Shown here piece by piece: positions 1 through 9,100 of a stretch of 64,000 nt of DNA. The notes under the pieces are model-generated. The model saw only the letters and a program-made list of their open reading frames with translations. It was not told the DNA's origin and ran no database searches. The position numbers and the translations under genes are program-made. The stretch's first letter is position 1; every line of letters begins with the position of its first letter. This DNA comes from Chitinophaga niabensis (GTDB taxonomy: Bacteria; Bacteroidota; Bacteroidia; Chitinophagales; Chitinophagaceae): the NCBI RefSeq assembly GCF_900129465.1, contig NZ_FSRA01000001.1, forward strand, positions 372,001 to 436,000, read 5' to 3'.

Positions 1-2
1 TT

Positions 3-950
3 ACGCAGGCCATAAGTTCCCAAATGTCCATGGGAGGCGGTGCGCCACCCAAATCTGTTCCGGATGTTCATTCCGTTGCTTATGGTTTTGGCTGGATGTT
101 AACTTCCTACCGCGGTCATTACGAAGTAGAGCATGGCGGTAATATCAATGGTTTTTCTGCCAGTACCAGTTTTTATCCTACAGACAGTATCGGCATTGTT
201 ATCCTTACTAATCAGAATGGTTCCACAATACCCACCATTATCAGGTATGAGATCGCAGATAAGCTGCTTGGGTTGAAAGATATTGCCTGGAATAAATACT
301 ATCTGGACAAAGCAAAGCAACCACCGCAACCAAAAGACACTGCTGCAAAAGAAGTTGTGAAGGGCGCAGACGTATCCCGCCCGGCACAGGATTTTACGGG
401 TTACTATGATAACAGGGGATATGGGAAATTTGAAATAACAGAGAAGAATGATTCCCTGTTTGTACAATTGCCGGATGGCAACAGCTGGTACTTATTGCAC
501 TATTGCTACGATATCTACGATCCTGTATTAGTAGATAAGGAAAAGGGCGTTAATAAAGACAATAAATATCCATGGCGCTTTACTTTCCGCACCGATGAGC
601 AGGGGAATATCTCAACAGTAAGTATCCCTGTGGAATCTCCTGTTAAACCTACCATCTTTACCAGAACAGAAAAAGCACTGGCGCTGAATGCCGATTCTTT
701 GAAGAAGTACGAAGGCGAATATACGATGGGGCCCATGACGGCCAAAGTATACCGTAAAGGAGGTGCCGAACTATTCCTGTTCGTGCAGGGGCAACCGGAA
801 TATACCTTAATACCAACCGGTAAAGATAAATTCAGCCTGAAAGGGCTAACCGGTTTTAGTGTACGCTTTACCGTGAATGACCAGGGAGAAACCACAGAAG
901 CAGTATTCCTCCAGCCGAACGGGACCTTTAAAGTACCCAGGAAGAAATAA
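3..950 (+). CDS. Serine beta-lactamase-fold hydrolase, C-terminal part (5' end outside window)
   Basis: The reading frame is open to the left edge, so this is the C-terminal part of a longer gene. Its first ~100 residues match the end of the class C beta-lactamase/penicillin-binding fold: YGFGWML, then HGGNINGF, which fits the HxG box that stands in for KTG, then a strand with IVILTNQNGS. The rest (about residues 120-308) is a beta-rich domain of the kind often annotated DUF3471 at the end of such proteins in Bacteroidota. Family members are secreted or periplasmic esterases, D-aminopeptidases or lactamase-like hydrolases of uncertain substrate. The SxxK and YxN boxes lie upstream of the window, so catalytic competence cannot be judged. 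A hairpin terminator follows the stop. Confident for the fold, not for the substrate. Confidence 0.8.
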   Translation, partial: TQAISSQMSMGGGAPPKSVPDVHSVAYGFGWMLTSYRGHYEVEHGGNINGFSASTSFYPTDSIGIVILTNQNGSTIPTIIRYEIADKLLGLKDIAWNKYYLDKAKQPPQPKDTAAKEVVKGADVSRPAQDFTGYYDNRGYGKFEITEKNDSLFVQLPDGNSWYLLHYCYDIYDPVLVDKEKGVNKDNKYPWRFTFRTDEQGNISTVSIPVESPVKPTIFTRTEKALALNADSLKKYEGEYTMGPMTAKVYRKGGAELFLFVQGQPEYTLIPTGKDKFSLKGLTGFSVRFTVNDQGETTEAVFLQPNGTFKVPRKK

Positions 951-961
951 TTGTTAAATAG

Positions 962-990
962 ACCTCCGGATATACGGAGGTTTATTTTTT
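962..990 (+). terminator. Rho-independent terminator
   Basis: ACCTCCG (962-968) pairs with CGGAGGT (975-981) around a 6-base loop, followed by TTATTTTTT. It lies just after the beta-lactamase-fold gene and separates it from the next operon. Confidence 0.75.
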
Positions 991-994
991 TATA

Positions 995-1002
995 TACCTT
1001 TG
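995..1002 (+). promoter_or_regulatory. TAnnTTTG -7 promoter element
   Basis: TACCTTTG matches the Bacteroidota -7 consensus TAnnTTTG. It starts five bases after the upstream terminator and ends five bases before an ATG at 1008; the likelier start is the ATG at 1032. No clear -33 TTTG box is visible. Confidence 0.6.
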
Positions 1003-1031
1003 GTGTAATGAAAGGAACTGGAAATTTTGCT

Positions 1032-1721
1032 ATGAAATTTGCCAATGATCCGCTCTGGCAAAAGATTGACACCTTCTCCCTCCATGACCCTGCTTTCACT
1101 CAGAAATTAGCTAAGGAAAACAATTGGACCCCCGGTTTTACAGAAAGAGCGATCAGCGAGTACAAACGATTCATTTACCTCTGTTGCATTATGCCAAACG
1201 GCGCTTCGCCACCACCGGTTGTAGATGAAGTATGGCACCTGCACATCCTGTACACCGTGAATTACTGGGAGGAATTTTGTGACAGAACATTAGGAAGAAA
1301 GTTACATCACCACCCTTCGGGAGGAGGCCTTGGAGAAAAAGAAAGACACGTTAACTGGTTAGAGGATACAATTAAGAACTACCGCTTCATATTTGAAGAA
1401 GAACCGCCACCAGATATCTGGGGAACAGCCTCTCCGCCCAACCTCAACATTAACCCGCCCTCCGGAAATAAGCGCCCCGTATTTCCACGATCTATACTGG
1501 TACTACTGCTCATCATATTGATCGCTGTTTTCAACAACATGAACTACGCTTTTCTTCCATGGATCACTTTTGGTGCAATCATCATCATAGTATTATCCGC
1601 TTCTTCCAATAAAAAAGGAAACGGATCAGGCGGATGCAGCGGCAGTAGTTGCAGCAGTAGTTGTAGCAGTAGTTGCGGAAGCAGTTGTGGAGGAGGTTGC
1701 GGCGGATGCGGTGGAGATTAA
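1032..1721 (+). CDS. WHLH-motif membrane protein with Cys/Ser/Gly-rich tail (GRDP-like)
   Basis: A 229-residue protein of unknown function. Residues 35-95 carry a pattern seen in glycine-rich-domain-protein-like (DUF1399/GRDP) sequences: VDEVWHLHILYT, a later FC, then LHHHP; the His/Cys cluster could bind a metal. Two hydrophobic segments (about 153-168 and 174-190) predict a membrane hairpin. The last 30 residues are almost only Cys, Ser and Gly, with seven Cys spaced mostly by four. Gly/Cys tails of this sort are known on other uncharacterised bacterial membrane proteins. I prefer the ATG at 1032, behind a purine-rich AAAGGAACTGGAAA; an in-frame ATG at 1008 is possible. It heads an operon with the next four genes. 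Confidence 0.7.
   Translation: MKFANDPLWQKIDTFSLHDPAFTQKLAKENNWTPGFTERAISEYKRFIYLCCIMPNGASPPPVVDEVWHLHILYTVNYWEEFCDRTLGRKLHHHPSGGGLGEKERHVNWLEDTIKNYRFIFEEEPPPDIWGTASPPNLNINPPSGNKRPVFPRSILVLLLIILIAVFNNMNYAFLPWITFGAIIIIVLSASSNKKGNGSGGCSGSSCSSSCSSSCGSSCGGGCGGCGGD
1641..1700 (+). repeat. 12-bp tandem repeat encoding the Cys/Ser tail
   Basis: Five 12-bp units of the type ggcagtagttgc / agcagtagttgt follow one another in frame and degrade into GGA/GGC triplets after 1700. They encode the repeated CSSS/CGSS tail, which probably grew by slippage. Confidence 0.7.
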
Positions 1722-1736
1722 TAAAATGAAGAGCAC

Positions 1737-2057
1737 ATGAACAGAACACAACAATACCTTGCAGCAACCCTGGCGCTTACCCTCCCTTTCCTCTATCTGC
1801 ACACCTGGAACCCCTTCTCCGTCAACGGCCCTCATTTCCTCAGCTTTTACATCCTTTTATCGCTGGTTGTTTACGTATTCCCGGTCACCAGGAAACTTTC
1901 CTTTGTATTGCTGATCCTGGGCATAGCCAGGATCATACAGGGTTTGTACAACGGAAAACCTGTTTTATATCTCTTACTTCTCGTTGTGTTGAACATTATC
2001 TTAACTTTAAGTATAAATGCAAGCATATGGAAGACTCAGAGAAGCTCAAAAGAATAG
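1737..2057 (+). CDS. Small integral membrane protein, unknown function
   Basis: A 106-residue hydrophobic protein with about four membrane segments (roughly residues 7-22, 32-48, 54-68 and 76-93) and a short charged C-terminus. I recognise no family. It starts 15 bases after the WHLH protein gene and its 3' end overlaps the next gene by 31 bases, so the two are probably translated together. Its position between a membrane protein and a molybdopterin-type enzyme suggests a membrane accessory role, but nothing in the sequence specifies one. Confidence 0.6.
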   Translation: MNRTQQYLAATLALTLPFLYLHTWNPFSVNGPHFLSFYILLSLVVYVFPVTRKLSFVLLILGIARIIQGLYNGKPVLYLLLLVVLNIILTLSINASIWKTQRSSKE

Positions 2058-2719
2058 TGGATGCCCGCATGAAACTGAAAGCCCGTTTCGAGGATAAGAT
2101 ACGGAACACGCCATCTGTATCAGATAACAGGCCCATGGGCAAAGGAAATCCCAACCGCCATGGCATGCCGGTGATCCCTGTTGGCCAAACCCTTACTGTA
2201 AAATGGCCGGTACTGGACTTAGGCATTCAACCGGATGTTCCCCTCAACGAATGGCGCCTGGTCATAGACGGAGATGTGGAAAGCCCCGTAGAACTAACCT
2301 GGGAAGATTTTCTTGCCCTTCCACAAACAGAAGATACATCGGACTTTCACTGTGTAACCACCTGGTCTAAACTGAACATGAACTGGAAAGGCGTTCGCCT
2401 GCTGGACCTTGCAGCGCTCGTGCAGCCACATGAAACGGCCACGCATATACTTTGTTACGGGTACGATGGATACACCACCAATATTTCCCTGGAAGAAGCA
2501 TTAAAACCGGATGTATTATTGGTGCATACCATAGAAGGAGTACCCTTACCCAAAGAGCACGGAGGCCCTGTGAGAATGATCACCCCACAGTTATATGCCT
2601 GGAAAGGTTCTAAGTGGATCAACAGGATAGAATTCCTGCAAAAGAATAAATTAGGCTTCTGGGAAGAAAGAGGTTATTCCAATACTGCCTATCCCTGGAG
2701 GAACGATCGTTACAGCTGA
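2027..2719 (+). CDS. Sulfite oxidase-like molybdopterin oxidoreductase
   Basis: A 230-residue protein of the sulfite oxidase/YedY-type molybdopterin-binding fold. The marker is FHCVTTWS around Cys109, the expected Mo-coordinating cysteine, followed by NWKGVRLLDL and later LPKEHGGPVRMITPQLYAWKG (split here as LPKEHGGPVR and LYAWKGSKWI), typical of the family. There is no Tat or Sec signal, so it looks cytoplasmic, unlike MsrP (YedY). Proteins of this length are usually annotated 'sulfite oxidase-like oxidoreductase' and the electron acceptor is unknown. The start overlaps the preceding gene by 31 bases. The rpiA start follows the stop by two bases, pointing to translational coupling. Confidence 0.85.
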   Translation: MEDSEKLKRIVDARMKLKARFEDKIRNTPSVSDNRPMGKGNPNRHGMPVIPVGQTLTVKWPVLDLGIQPDVPLNEWRLVIDGDVESPVELTWEDFLALPQTEDTSDFHCVTTWSKLNMNWKGVRLLDLAALVQPHETATHILCYGYDGYTTNISLEEALKPDVLLVHTIEGVPLPKEHGGPVRMITPQLYAWKGSKWINRIEFLQKNKLGFWEERGYSNTAYPWRNDRYS

Positions 2720-2721
2720 AT

Positions 2722-3378
2722 ATGAACAAAGAAAAAGAAAAGGAAAATGCAGCACTGGCTGCGGTGGCCTTTATAGAAGATCATATGGTGGTAGGCCTGG
2801 GAACGGGCTCTACGGCATATTATGCCATTACCGCCATTGCCGAAAGAGTGAAAAAAGGTTTGCAGATCAAAGCAGTCCCTACCTCTGAACAAACCGCCAC
2901 ACTGGCCCTCTCACTCGGTATCCCATTAACGGATATCAATGCGGTGGATGTGATAGACATCACCATAGACGGCGCAGATGAATTCACGAAGGAGAAGTAC
3001 ATGATCAAAGGCGGCGGCGGAGCTTTGCTAAGAGAAAAGATCGTAGCGGCTAAAACAAAGAGAGAATTTATCATTGCAGATGCTTCCAAACTGGTAGACC
3101 ACCTGGGTAAATTCAAATTACCCATTGAAGTGATCCCTTTTGCACGCGGTTATGTAATGGAAGAACTACGCAAGCTACAACTCAAAGCAGCGGTACGCCC
3201 TTTTATTACAGACGAAGGCAATAACATCATAGATGTGACTTATGGAAAGATAGAAGATCCCATAGCCCTCTCCGCACAATTGAACGAAATAATAGGCGTG
3301 GTTACGCATGGTTTGTTTATTAACCTCGCTTTTAATATCTTGATGGGGGAAGGAGACCAGGTAAAGGTCTTTTCTTAA
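2722..3378 (+). CDS. rpiA: Ribose-5-phosphate isomerase A
   Basis: Converts ribose 5-phosphate to ribulose 5-phosphate in the non-oxidative pentose phosphate pathway, in the cytosol. The 218-residue length is normal for the family. Family motifs are clear: VGLGTGSTA at the N-terminus, the phosphate-binding loop; TSEQT; DGADEF with the conserved acidic residues; KGGGGALLREK with the active-site Lys and Glu; and a C-terminal NEIIGVVTHGLF. The ATG at 2722 follows the previous stop by two bases. Its placement behind a molybdopterin enzyme has no obvious metabolic logic and is probably simple operon co-transcription. Confidence 0.95.
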   Translation: MNKEKEKENAALAAVAFIEDHMVVGLGTGSTAYYAITAIAERVKKGLQIKAVPTSEQTATLALSLGIPLTDINAVDVIDITIDGADEFTKEKYMIKGGGGALLREKIVAAKTKREFIIADASKLVDHLGKFKLPIEVIPFARGYVMEELRKLQLKAAVRPFITDEGNNIIDVTYGKIEDPIALSAQLNEIIGVVTHGLFINLAFNILMGEGDQVKVFS

Positions 3379-3390
3379 ACGAGTATCATC

Positions 3391-3678
3391 ATGAAACCAC
3401 ATATCACCATCTCATATTGCCCAAAGTGCGGCTGGCTGCTGCGCGCTGCTTATATGGCACAGGAACTCCTCACTACTTTTGAAGAAGAGCTGGGAGGCGT
3501 TACACTTAAACCTTCTGAAATAGCTGGCAGCTACCAGGTCCTGCTGGGAGAGGAAGTGATCTTTGACCGCAAGCGGGATGGGCATTTCCCGGAGATCAAG
3601 GAATTAAAGCAAACAGTAAGGGATAAGGTGAGTCCCGGTAAGAGCCTGGGGCATTCAGACCGTAAGGCAGAAGCCTGA
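3391..3678 (+). CDS. SelT/SelW/SelH-family (Rdx) selenoprotein-like protein, Cys form
   Basis: A 95-residue thioredoxin-like redox protein. It begins with a beta strand ending in YCPKCGW, giving a CxxC at Cys10/Cys13, where the eukaryotic relatives carry CxxU. GSYQVLLGEEVIFDRKRDG is the expected family strand pair (about residues 47-65). The bacterial members are small cytosolic proteins of unproven role, thought to act as thiol redox factors. It lies 12 bases after rpiA and appears to be the last gene of this operon. The last ~15 residues are poorly conserved-looking and charged. Confidence 0.8.
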   Translation: MKPHITISYCPKCGWLLRAAYMAQELLTTFEEELGGVTLKPSEIAGSYQVLLGEEVIFDRKRDGHFPEIKELKQTVRDKVSPGKSLGHSDRKAEA

Positions 3679-3712
3679 GGCGTACCTGGCCATAAAGGAT
3701 AAGGCAAGCTGG

Positions 3713-4528
3713 TTACTCAGACTGCATGGCCTTACCCTTTCCCAGCCATAATAATCCATCCAGGATCAGTTTATCCTGTACCGGGTTATTGAAGGTGAAG
3801 GATAATTCCCTGTTGGTTTTGCCTTCATAATCGATATCATTATGCCCCATGTTCACGTACAGCATTTTGTAATGCCTGTTTGTCCATACCACCGGGTAAT
3901 ATCCGCTATGCCAGATCTCATAGGCCTTAGGGCCTGTTCCCAAAGGGAAGCTCGCAGGGTCTATAGCCAGTAATATTTTAATGGAAGGATTCTTGCGCAG
4001 GTCGTTGGACCAGCGGTACCATTCATTGGGAGAGGCTTTAAAGGTGGCAGGTAAGTTTTTGGTGGCAGGATGTTTTGCATCTTCTACCCGCAGGATAGCA
4101 GAAGTAGGCCGCCAGGTATTACTGCCATAAGAACCGGAGCCAAGGAACTCATTATGATACCAGTCCCAGTTCTGCGGATAGGCAGAAGGTGTGAGGGCAA
4201 AGGCTGCAAAATGAAAACCCATCCATCCGCCACCGTTTTCCATATACGCTTTGAATGCTTCCCGCTGTGCAGGATCATCCGGCCGGGTATCGAGGAAAAG
4301 TACTACTTGGTATTGGGAGAGGAAAGCTTTGTTCATATTACTCCAGTTATTGGTTGAATCATAACTGAAGCCATGTTTAACAGCCATGTCCGCAAACCAG
4401 CGGTTGGCCTCGTGTACATAACTTACATGCGCAGGGTCATTCTTGCCGGTGTAGAAACCGATCACTTTAAACTGGGCAGAAACATCTGTAATAAAAAAGG
4501 AACAGAGCAGATATAGGACAATTTTCAT
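3713..4528 (-). CDS. Secreted ThuA-domain protein
   Basis: A 271-residue protein with an N-terminal signal peptide (cleavage likely after VSA at about residue 18). The rest is a single ThuA domain (trehalose-utilisation-type, glutamine-amidotransferase-like fold): VIGFYTGKNDPAH, then YQVVLFLDTRPDD, GGGWMGFHFAAF and, near the end, MLYVNMGHNDIDY. ThuA proteins in Bacteroidota are linked to sugar or glycoside metabolism but the reaction is not settled. It is convergent with the SelW-like gene and divergent from the DUF2147 gene; with only 49 bases between the divergent starts, the promoters must overlap or abut. Confidence 0.85.
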   Translation of the reverse strand: MKIVLYLLCSFFITDVSAQFKVIGFYTGKNDPAHVSYVHEANRWFADMAVKHGFSYDSTNNWSNMNKAFLSQYQVVLFLDTRPDDPAQREAFKAYMENGGGWMGFHFAAFALTPSAYPQNWDWYHNEFLGSGSYGSNTWRPTSAILRVEDAKHPATKNLPATFKASPNEWYRWSNDLRKNPSIKILLAIDPASFPLGTGPKAYEIWHSGYYPVVWTNRHYKMLYVNMGHNDIDYEGKTNRELSFTFNNPVQDKLILDGLLWLGKGKAMQSE

Positions 4529-4577
4529 ACGGGAATTTTAATGCTTTAAAAATAGTAATTTTAGTGACATTAAAACC

Positions 4578-5024
4578 ATGCGTATGAAAAGTGCAACAAT
4601 GCTCCTGGCCGTGTTCTTTTGCGCAACAATGGCAACATTTGCGCAGGCCGCGGAAGGGGATAAGATCTTAGGTATCTGGTTAAGTGAAAACAAGAATGGA
4701 AAGATCCAGATCTACAAAGCAGGAGATAAGTATTTCGGGAAACTGATCTGGGGTAAAACCATGTACGAAGCAGATGGTGTTACTTCCCGGAAAGATACCA
4801 AGAACAGTGATGCATCCCAGCGGAACAGGAACCTGAAAGACCTGGTGATCCTCACCAATATGGAATACGATGACGGGGAATGGACGGATGGTAAAGTGTA
4901 TGATCCGGAAAAAGGAAAAACATATAGCTGTACCATGAAGCTGAATGGCAACCAGCTCAGCCTGCGGGGGTATGTCGGCGTTTCCTTATTGGGCCGCACT
5001 TCTGTATGGACAAGGGTACAATAA
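4578..5024 (+). CDS. Secreted DUF2147 family protein
   Basis: 148 residues with a signal peptide ending near QAAEG (residue ~24). The mature part fits DUF2147: ILGIWLSENKNGKIQIY, YFGKLIWGK, NLKDLVILTNM, a segment DGKVYDPEKGKTYSC and the closing RGYVGVSLLGRTSVWTR. The family is a small lipocalin-like beta barrel of unknown function found in the periplasm or outside the cell. Two ATGs lie at the start (4578 and 4584), and both leave an intact signal sequence. TAATTTTA, a one-mismatch -7 element, lies about 20 bases upstream. A hairpin follows the stop. Confidence 0.85.
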   Translation: MRMKSATMLLAVFFCATMATFAQAAEGDKILGIWLSENKNGKIQIYKAGDKYFGKLIWGKTMYEADGVTSRKDTKNSDASQRNRNLKDLVILTNMEYDDGEWTDGKVYDPEKGKTYSCTMKLNGNQLSLRGYVGVSLLGRTSVWTRVQ

Positions 5025-5036
5025 AGGATAAAAATG

Positions 5037-5066
5037 AAGGTGCCTCATCAATAAATGAGGCACCTT
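5037..5066. terminator. Hairpin terminator (GGTGCCTCAT arms)
   Basis: AAGGTGCCTCAT (5037-5048) pairs perfectly over 12 bp with ATGAGGCACCTT (5055-5066) around the loop CAATAA. There is no long T run on the plus strand. Almost the same arms recur at 6114-6151. Confidence 0.65.
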
Positions 5067-5207
5067 GTAAAAAATCTAAGGAAAATAAAGTATTTTGTGC
5101 CCCTTAACCTGTGAGCTATACCCCTCCTCTGATATGTAATAGCTTTAACCCATCCTGCGGAACACCATAAAGTTTCACGTAATCCTTTACCTTTTAAATT
5201 AATCACC

Positions 5208-6113
5208 ATGCGAACATTGTTTTGTACGGCTATCGCTTTTAGCCTGTTCCTTTTTAGTTGCAAGAAAAATGATCAACCTCCTGCCCCGGAGCCCCCAACG
5301 GAAAAGATCCCCGTTAAGTTCACTGTTGCTGACTTTAACCGGCAGGTAACGGACCTGGATGCACGGAAAGCGCCAGGGAAGGACCTTAATAACCTCCGGG
5401 ATTCTTTGAACCCCGGGATCGAATACCTGTATTATAATGCGTATGGCTCTAACGGCCAGCGTGTGAGTACTAAAGTACAGATATTACAACTGAATAATGT
5501 TGATTTTGGGACTATCACAGATTCGTTGCCTGCCGATAGCTATATTGTAGTATTGGTAGGATCATCCACTCCCGTATATTGGGAATATCCGGACCCCAAC
5601 AGCTTCTACCAGTCAAGGTTGAACTTCAAAACTCCCGGTGGAGAACTAAGAACGATCCCGGACCTTTTCTACAAGCGTTTAACGATCAATGTAGCCCCCA
5701 ATAGCCCGCTGCCGGATACAAGTATTATACTCAAACGTATGGTCGGCAAATTAGAAGTTGTGGTTACGGATGCACTGCCTAATGACAGTATTGATATTTC
5801 TATCAGCTATGAATCCTACAGGTTTAACCTGGAAAGAGGCGTGGCTGCAGATGTGTATATGCCCAAACATATCAGCAAAAAAGATGTAAAAACCTTTTCT
5901 GATTATGTGCTTAACCTGGAATTTCCGTTTACTGTGACCATTAATGCATTAGATCGTACCACGGGAGCGCTCCGTACTAAAACTGCTAATATGGTTTACT
6001 GTTATAAGAATAAAAAGACCATTTTATCAGGAAATATGTTTACCAGTACCTCTGGCTTTAAAGTAAGTGTTGATGATGCATGGGATGCCGATGCTGAACC
6101 AATACATTTCTAG
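5208..6113 (+). CDS. Lipoprotein, possibly FimB/Mfa2-like
   Basis: 301 residues with a type II signal: LFLFSC, lipidation at Cys18, followed by KKND and a Pro-rich linker. The body is beta-rich. A central stretch (LKRMVGKLEVVVTDAL, about residues 178-193) and the later SYESYRFNLERG resemble the fimbrial tip/anchor lipoproteins of Bacteroidota (FimB/Mfa2 group), but the match is weak and no fimbrillin genes are nearby. It stands alone between two near-identical hairpins. Treat it as an outer-membrane or periplasmic lipoprotein of unknown function. Confidence 0.6.
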   Translation: MRTLFCTAIAFSLFLFSCKKNDQPPAPEPPTEKIPVKFTVADFNRQVTDLDARKAPGKDLNNLRDSLNPGIEYLYYNAYGSNGQRVSTKVQILQLNNVDFGTITDSLPADSYIVVLVGSSTPVYWEYPDPNSFYQSRLNFKTPGGELRTIPDLFYKRLTINVAPNSPLPDTSIILKRMVGKLEVVVTDALPNDSIDISISYESYRFNLERGVAADVYMPKHISKKDVKTFSDYVLNLEFPFTVTINALDRTTGALRTKTANMVYCYKNKKTILSGNMFTSTSGFKVSVDDAWDADAEPIHF

Positions 6114-6152
6114 AAAAAGGGTGCCTCATGTAATGATGAGGCACCCTTTTTT
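6114..6152. terminator. Bidirectional terminator between convergent genes
   Basis: AAAAAGGGTGCCTCAT (6114-6129) pairs with ATGAGGCACCCTTTTT (6136-6151) around GTAATG. The A and T runs on either side make it work for both the lipoprotein gene and the convergent macroglobulin gene, whose stop codon starts at 6154. Confidence 0.9.
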
Positions 6153-6153
6153 A

Positions 6154-9100
6154 TTAAGGAAGGATATTTACATCTAAGCCCTCATTCCAATGTTTGTGTT
6201 CCGGCGTATAATAGAGATAGGTATTACTCGCCTTGCCTTTATAAGTACCGGGTACTTCTGCCTTAAGGTCCAGGCTTACCTTTTTAACCTCGTTTGGTGC
6301 AAAGCCCATCCAGTATAATACGAGATAGTTATCAAAGATCTCATAATAGGCTGCTTCTTTCTTTTCCATGATCTCTTTCAGCTGCCAGGGCTGTGTGGCC
6401 AAACCGGCCGGGATACCGATCTTCACTATGGCCATAGGTTGCAGGATGGATTTATCATTGGTCACCTGTATATCCAGCCTTACCGTTTCTCCCACTTTCG
6501 TGCGTGTATCCTTTAACCGGGTATCCAGTTTCAGTTCTGCTTTTTCACTATTCGGCGGGGTGAAGGTAAAGTAAGCTACTTCCATGTTATAGGGTACGGT
6601 TTCTTTCTCATTGGCAAAATGTGCATGGAAAGCATTCTTCCCTTCCCTGAAAGCATGTTGTGCACCTGGTTGAACAGTTGCTCCATTCAGGCTAAAATCA
6701 AGCCTGAAATCATCCGGCCTTTGCCCGGCCAGTTTGGAATAAGCAACGATCGCTTCCAAAGCTAATACCGTAGCCTGTGTGGAACCATAACCATAGTAGG
6801 ATTTTTGCCCCAGGACCTTTGATATGATCCCCGCCACTTCCCCGATCCTGGGAGAAGGATCCCGCATCAATGCCAGGGCATAAAGTGAAAGCGTTTCTAT
6901 TTGCAGCGATTCATCGCGGGAATTCACTACGCTGGTTTCCGCTTTGTCCATATTGATAGTGCGTAATGTGTTCATCAATACCCTGTAGTCATTTTCACTT
7001 TTCATATTGCTGGCGGCAATAGCCATCATAGCCAGTTGGTAAGGATCGTTGTTTTGAATGGCGCTGTTCAAAGCTGTTTTATATTCCAGTTCAATCTCTT
7101 TACCGATACCCGCCTGTGTTAAAGCATATACCACATAGATGTTGGCAATCCTGGCTGGTACTGATGCAAAGCGGTCGTAACCTCCATCGGACATCCGGAA
7201 GGTACCTTTACCGTCTCTGCGTTTCAACAGAAAATCTTTCGTGCGTGCCAGCATTTGTTTATCTACATGCAGGAATTCCTGCATGGCCGTAAATTCCAAT
7301 AAACCATAAGCAGTGAGCGCTACATGCGGAGGTGTATGACCGAACCATTCAAATCCGTTCTCTGCCGTTTCATATCCCACCAGTCTTTTATAACCGTTTT
7401 CAATATACCCCATCGCTTTCTTTTCAATCTTCTCATTCGATCTTCCGGATTCCCGCAAATACTTAAGGATGAAAATATTGGGATAGGTGGAAGAAGAGGT
7501 CTGCTCAAAACAACCGGAGGGTTCCCGCAGCATGGATTCAATGCCGTCCAGTAACTGGCCTTCGAGGCTGGTGTAAAGGCGGAGATTTGTTCTCAGGCTG
7601 CCCGGGATCATTTTATTAATGTTCACGGTATGTTGTGCAGATACATTTCCGGAGAATGTTTCTATCACCGGGAAACCTTTATCGCTTGCCGTAACTGGCA
7701 GGGCGAGAACTTCTTCATTCACGGAGAAACGGATGGTTCCTTCCACTGTCGCTGTAGCTTCTATGGGTATTAATACTTCCCTTGCCTGCCCTGCAGGTAA
7801 TACAAAGCGGCTGTCAAAACTGCCTGTCTTTATTTTTTCAGGTAAGCTCAGTGCAATATGAATGTCCGTGGCAACATTCCTGTTGTTCTTGATCACAAGA
7901 GGGATCAGGGCTTTGTCTCCAACAGTCAGGTAAGGCGGTATCTTGGCATCTGCACTGATAGCATGCTGTGCGGCATAGGTATGTTCCGCTCTGCCCACTT
8001 TTCCGTTATACCCGATCCCTTCCGCAATAGCCCTGAAAGTAGTGGTAGCATCTGAGTTATAGAATTCTACTGTAGCTTCTCCCTTTGCGTTTGTTTGTAC
8101 AACCGGGTTCCAGTAAATGGTTTCCCTGAAATCATTCCTTTCCCTGGTAGTGGTGGTCTGATACAGGGGGGCATAGAACTTCCTGGCCACTGCATAGCTG
8201 GGGGTGGCGGATGTTACCTGGGTGGTAGCGTAATAATACTGGGAGGTGAGATCAATGCTGATCTTTTTCTGGTTGAGCTTTTTGGATTCTATGATGATCA
8301 CGCCATTAGCAGCCATGCAGCCATAGATAGCGGAAGCTGCTGAATTTTTCAGTACGGTAACGGATTCGATGTCATTAGGGTTTAAGGTGCTCAGATCTAT
8401 CCTGTCCATCACCACACCATTCACTACCCACAATGGCTCATTTGATCCGTTGAGGGAATTGGCGCCCCGTATCATTATCCTGCTGCCAAAACCCGGGTTG
8501 GCATTCTGAACAACCTGCACACCTGCTATTTTACCAGCCAGCGCTTCCTGCATATTGGCATTCATGGCCAGGTCCTGTTTGGCTATTGTAATTATTGCGC
8601 CTGCCATGGTTTTCTTCTGTTGCACGCCAAAGCCTACCACTACCACTTCTTCCAGCTTCTTTTCTTTTTCATCCTTCGGCCATAATTCAGGCTGCTCTAT
8701 GGGTTTAGCTGCAACAGGTATCACCGCAGGCGCCATATTGTTGAATTGGGCGCCAAATTGCCGCGCAGCTATTGGATTAGACCCGATGCCGTTCTGATCT
8801 ACCTTAATGCTCAGCTTTTCATTCCGGTTAAATGATTTCGCGATCAGGGTATAGTTAGTGTTTGGCTGCACATCGGCAAAGAAGAATAACCCGTCTCCGG
8901 AGGTGATCATTTCCATTGCTTTTTTGTCCCCATGAGAATGTATAAGGTATACAGTCGCCTTCACCGGTTCTTTCTTATCATTCAATACGAGACCGCTGAT
9001 GGTATGCTGCTGGTCCGGTGCGTATAATAATTTGCCATCCAGTTCTATAGAGGGGAGATAGTCGAAATAACGGTATCCATGGGTAAGCATCACCAGGTCC

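Noticed and set aside
99-1099. Minus-strand open frames across the beta-lactamase-fold gene and the next gene
   Set aside because: They lie opposite well-supported coding sequence, and their translations have no recognisable motifs.
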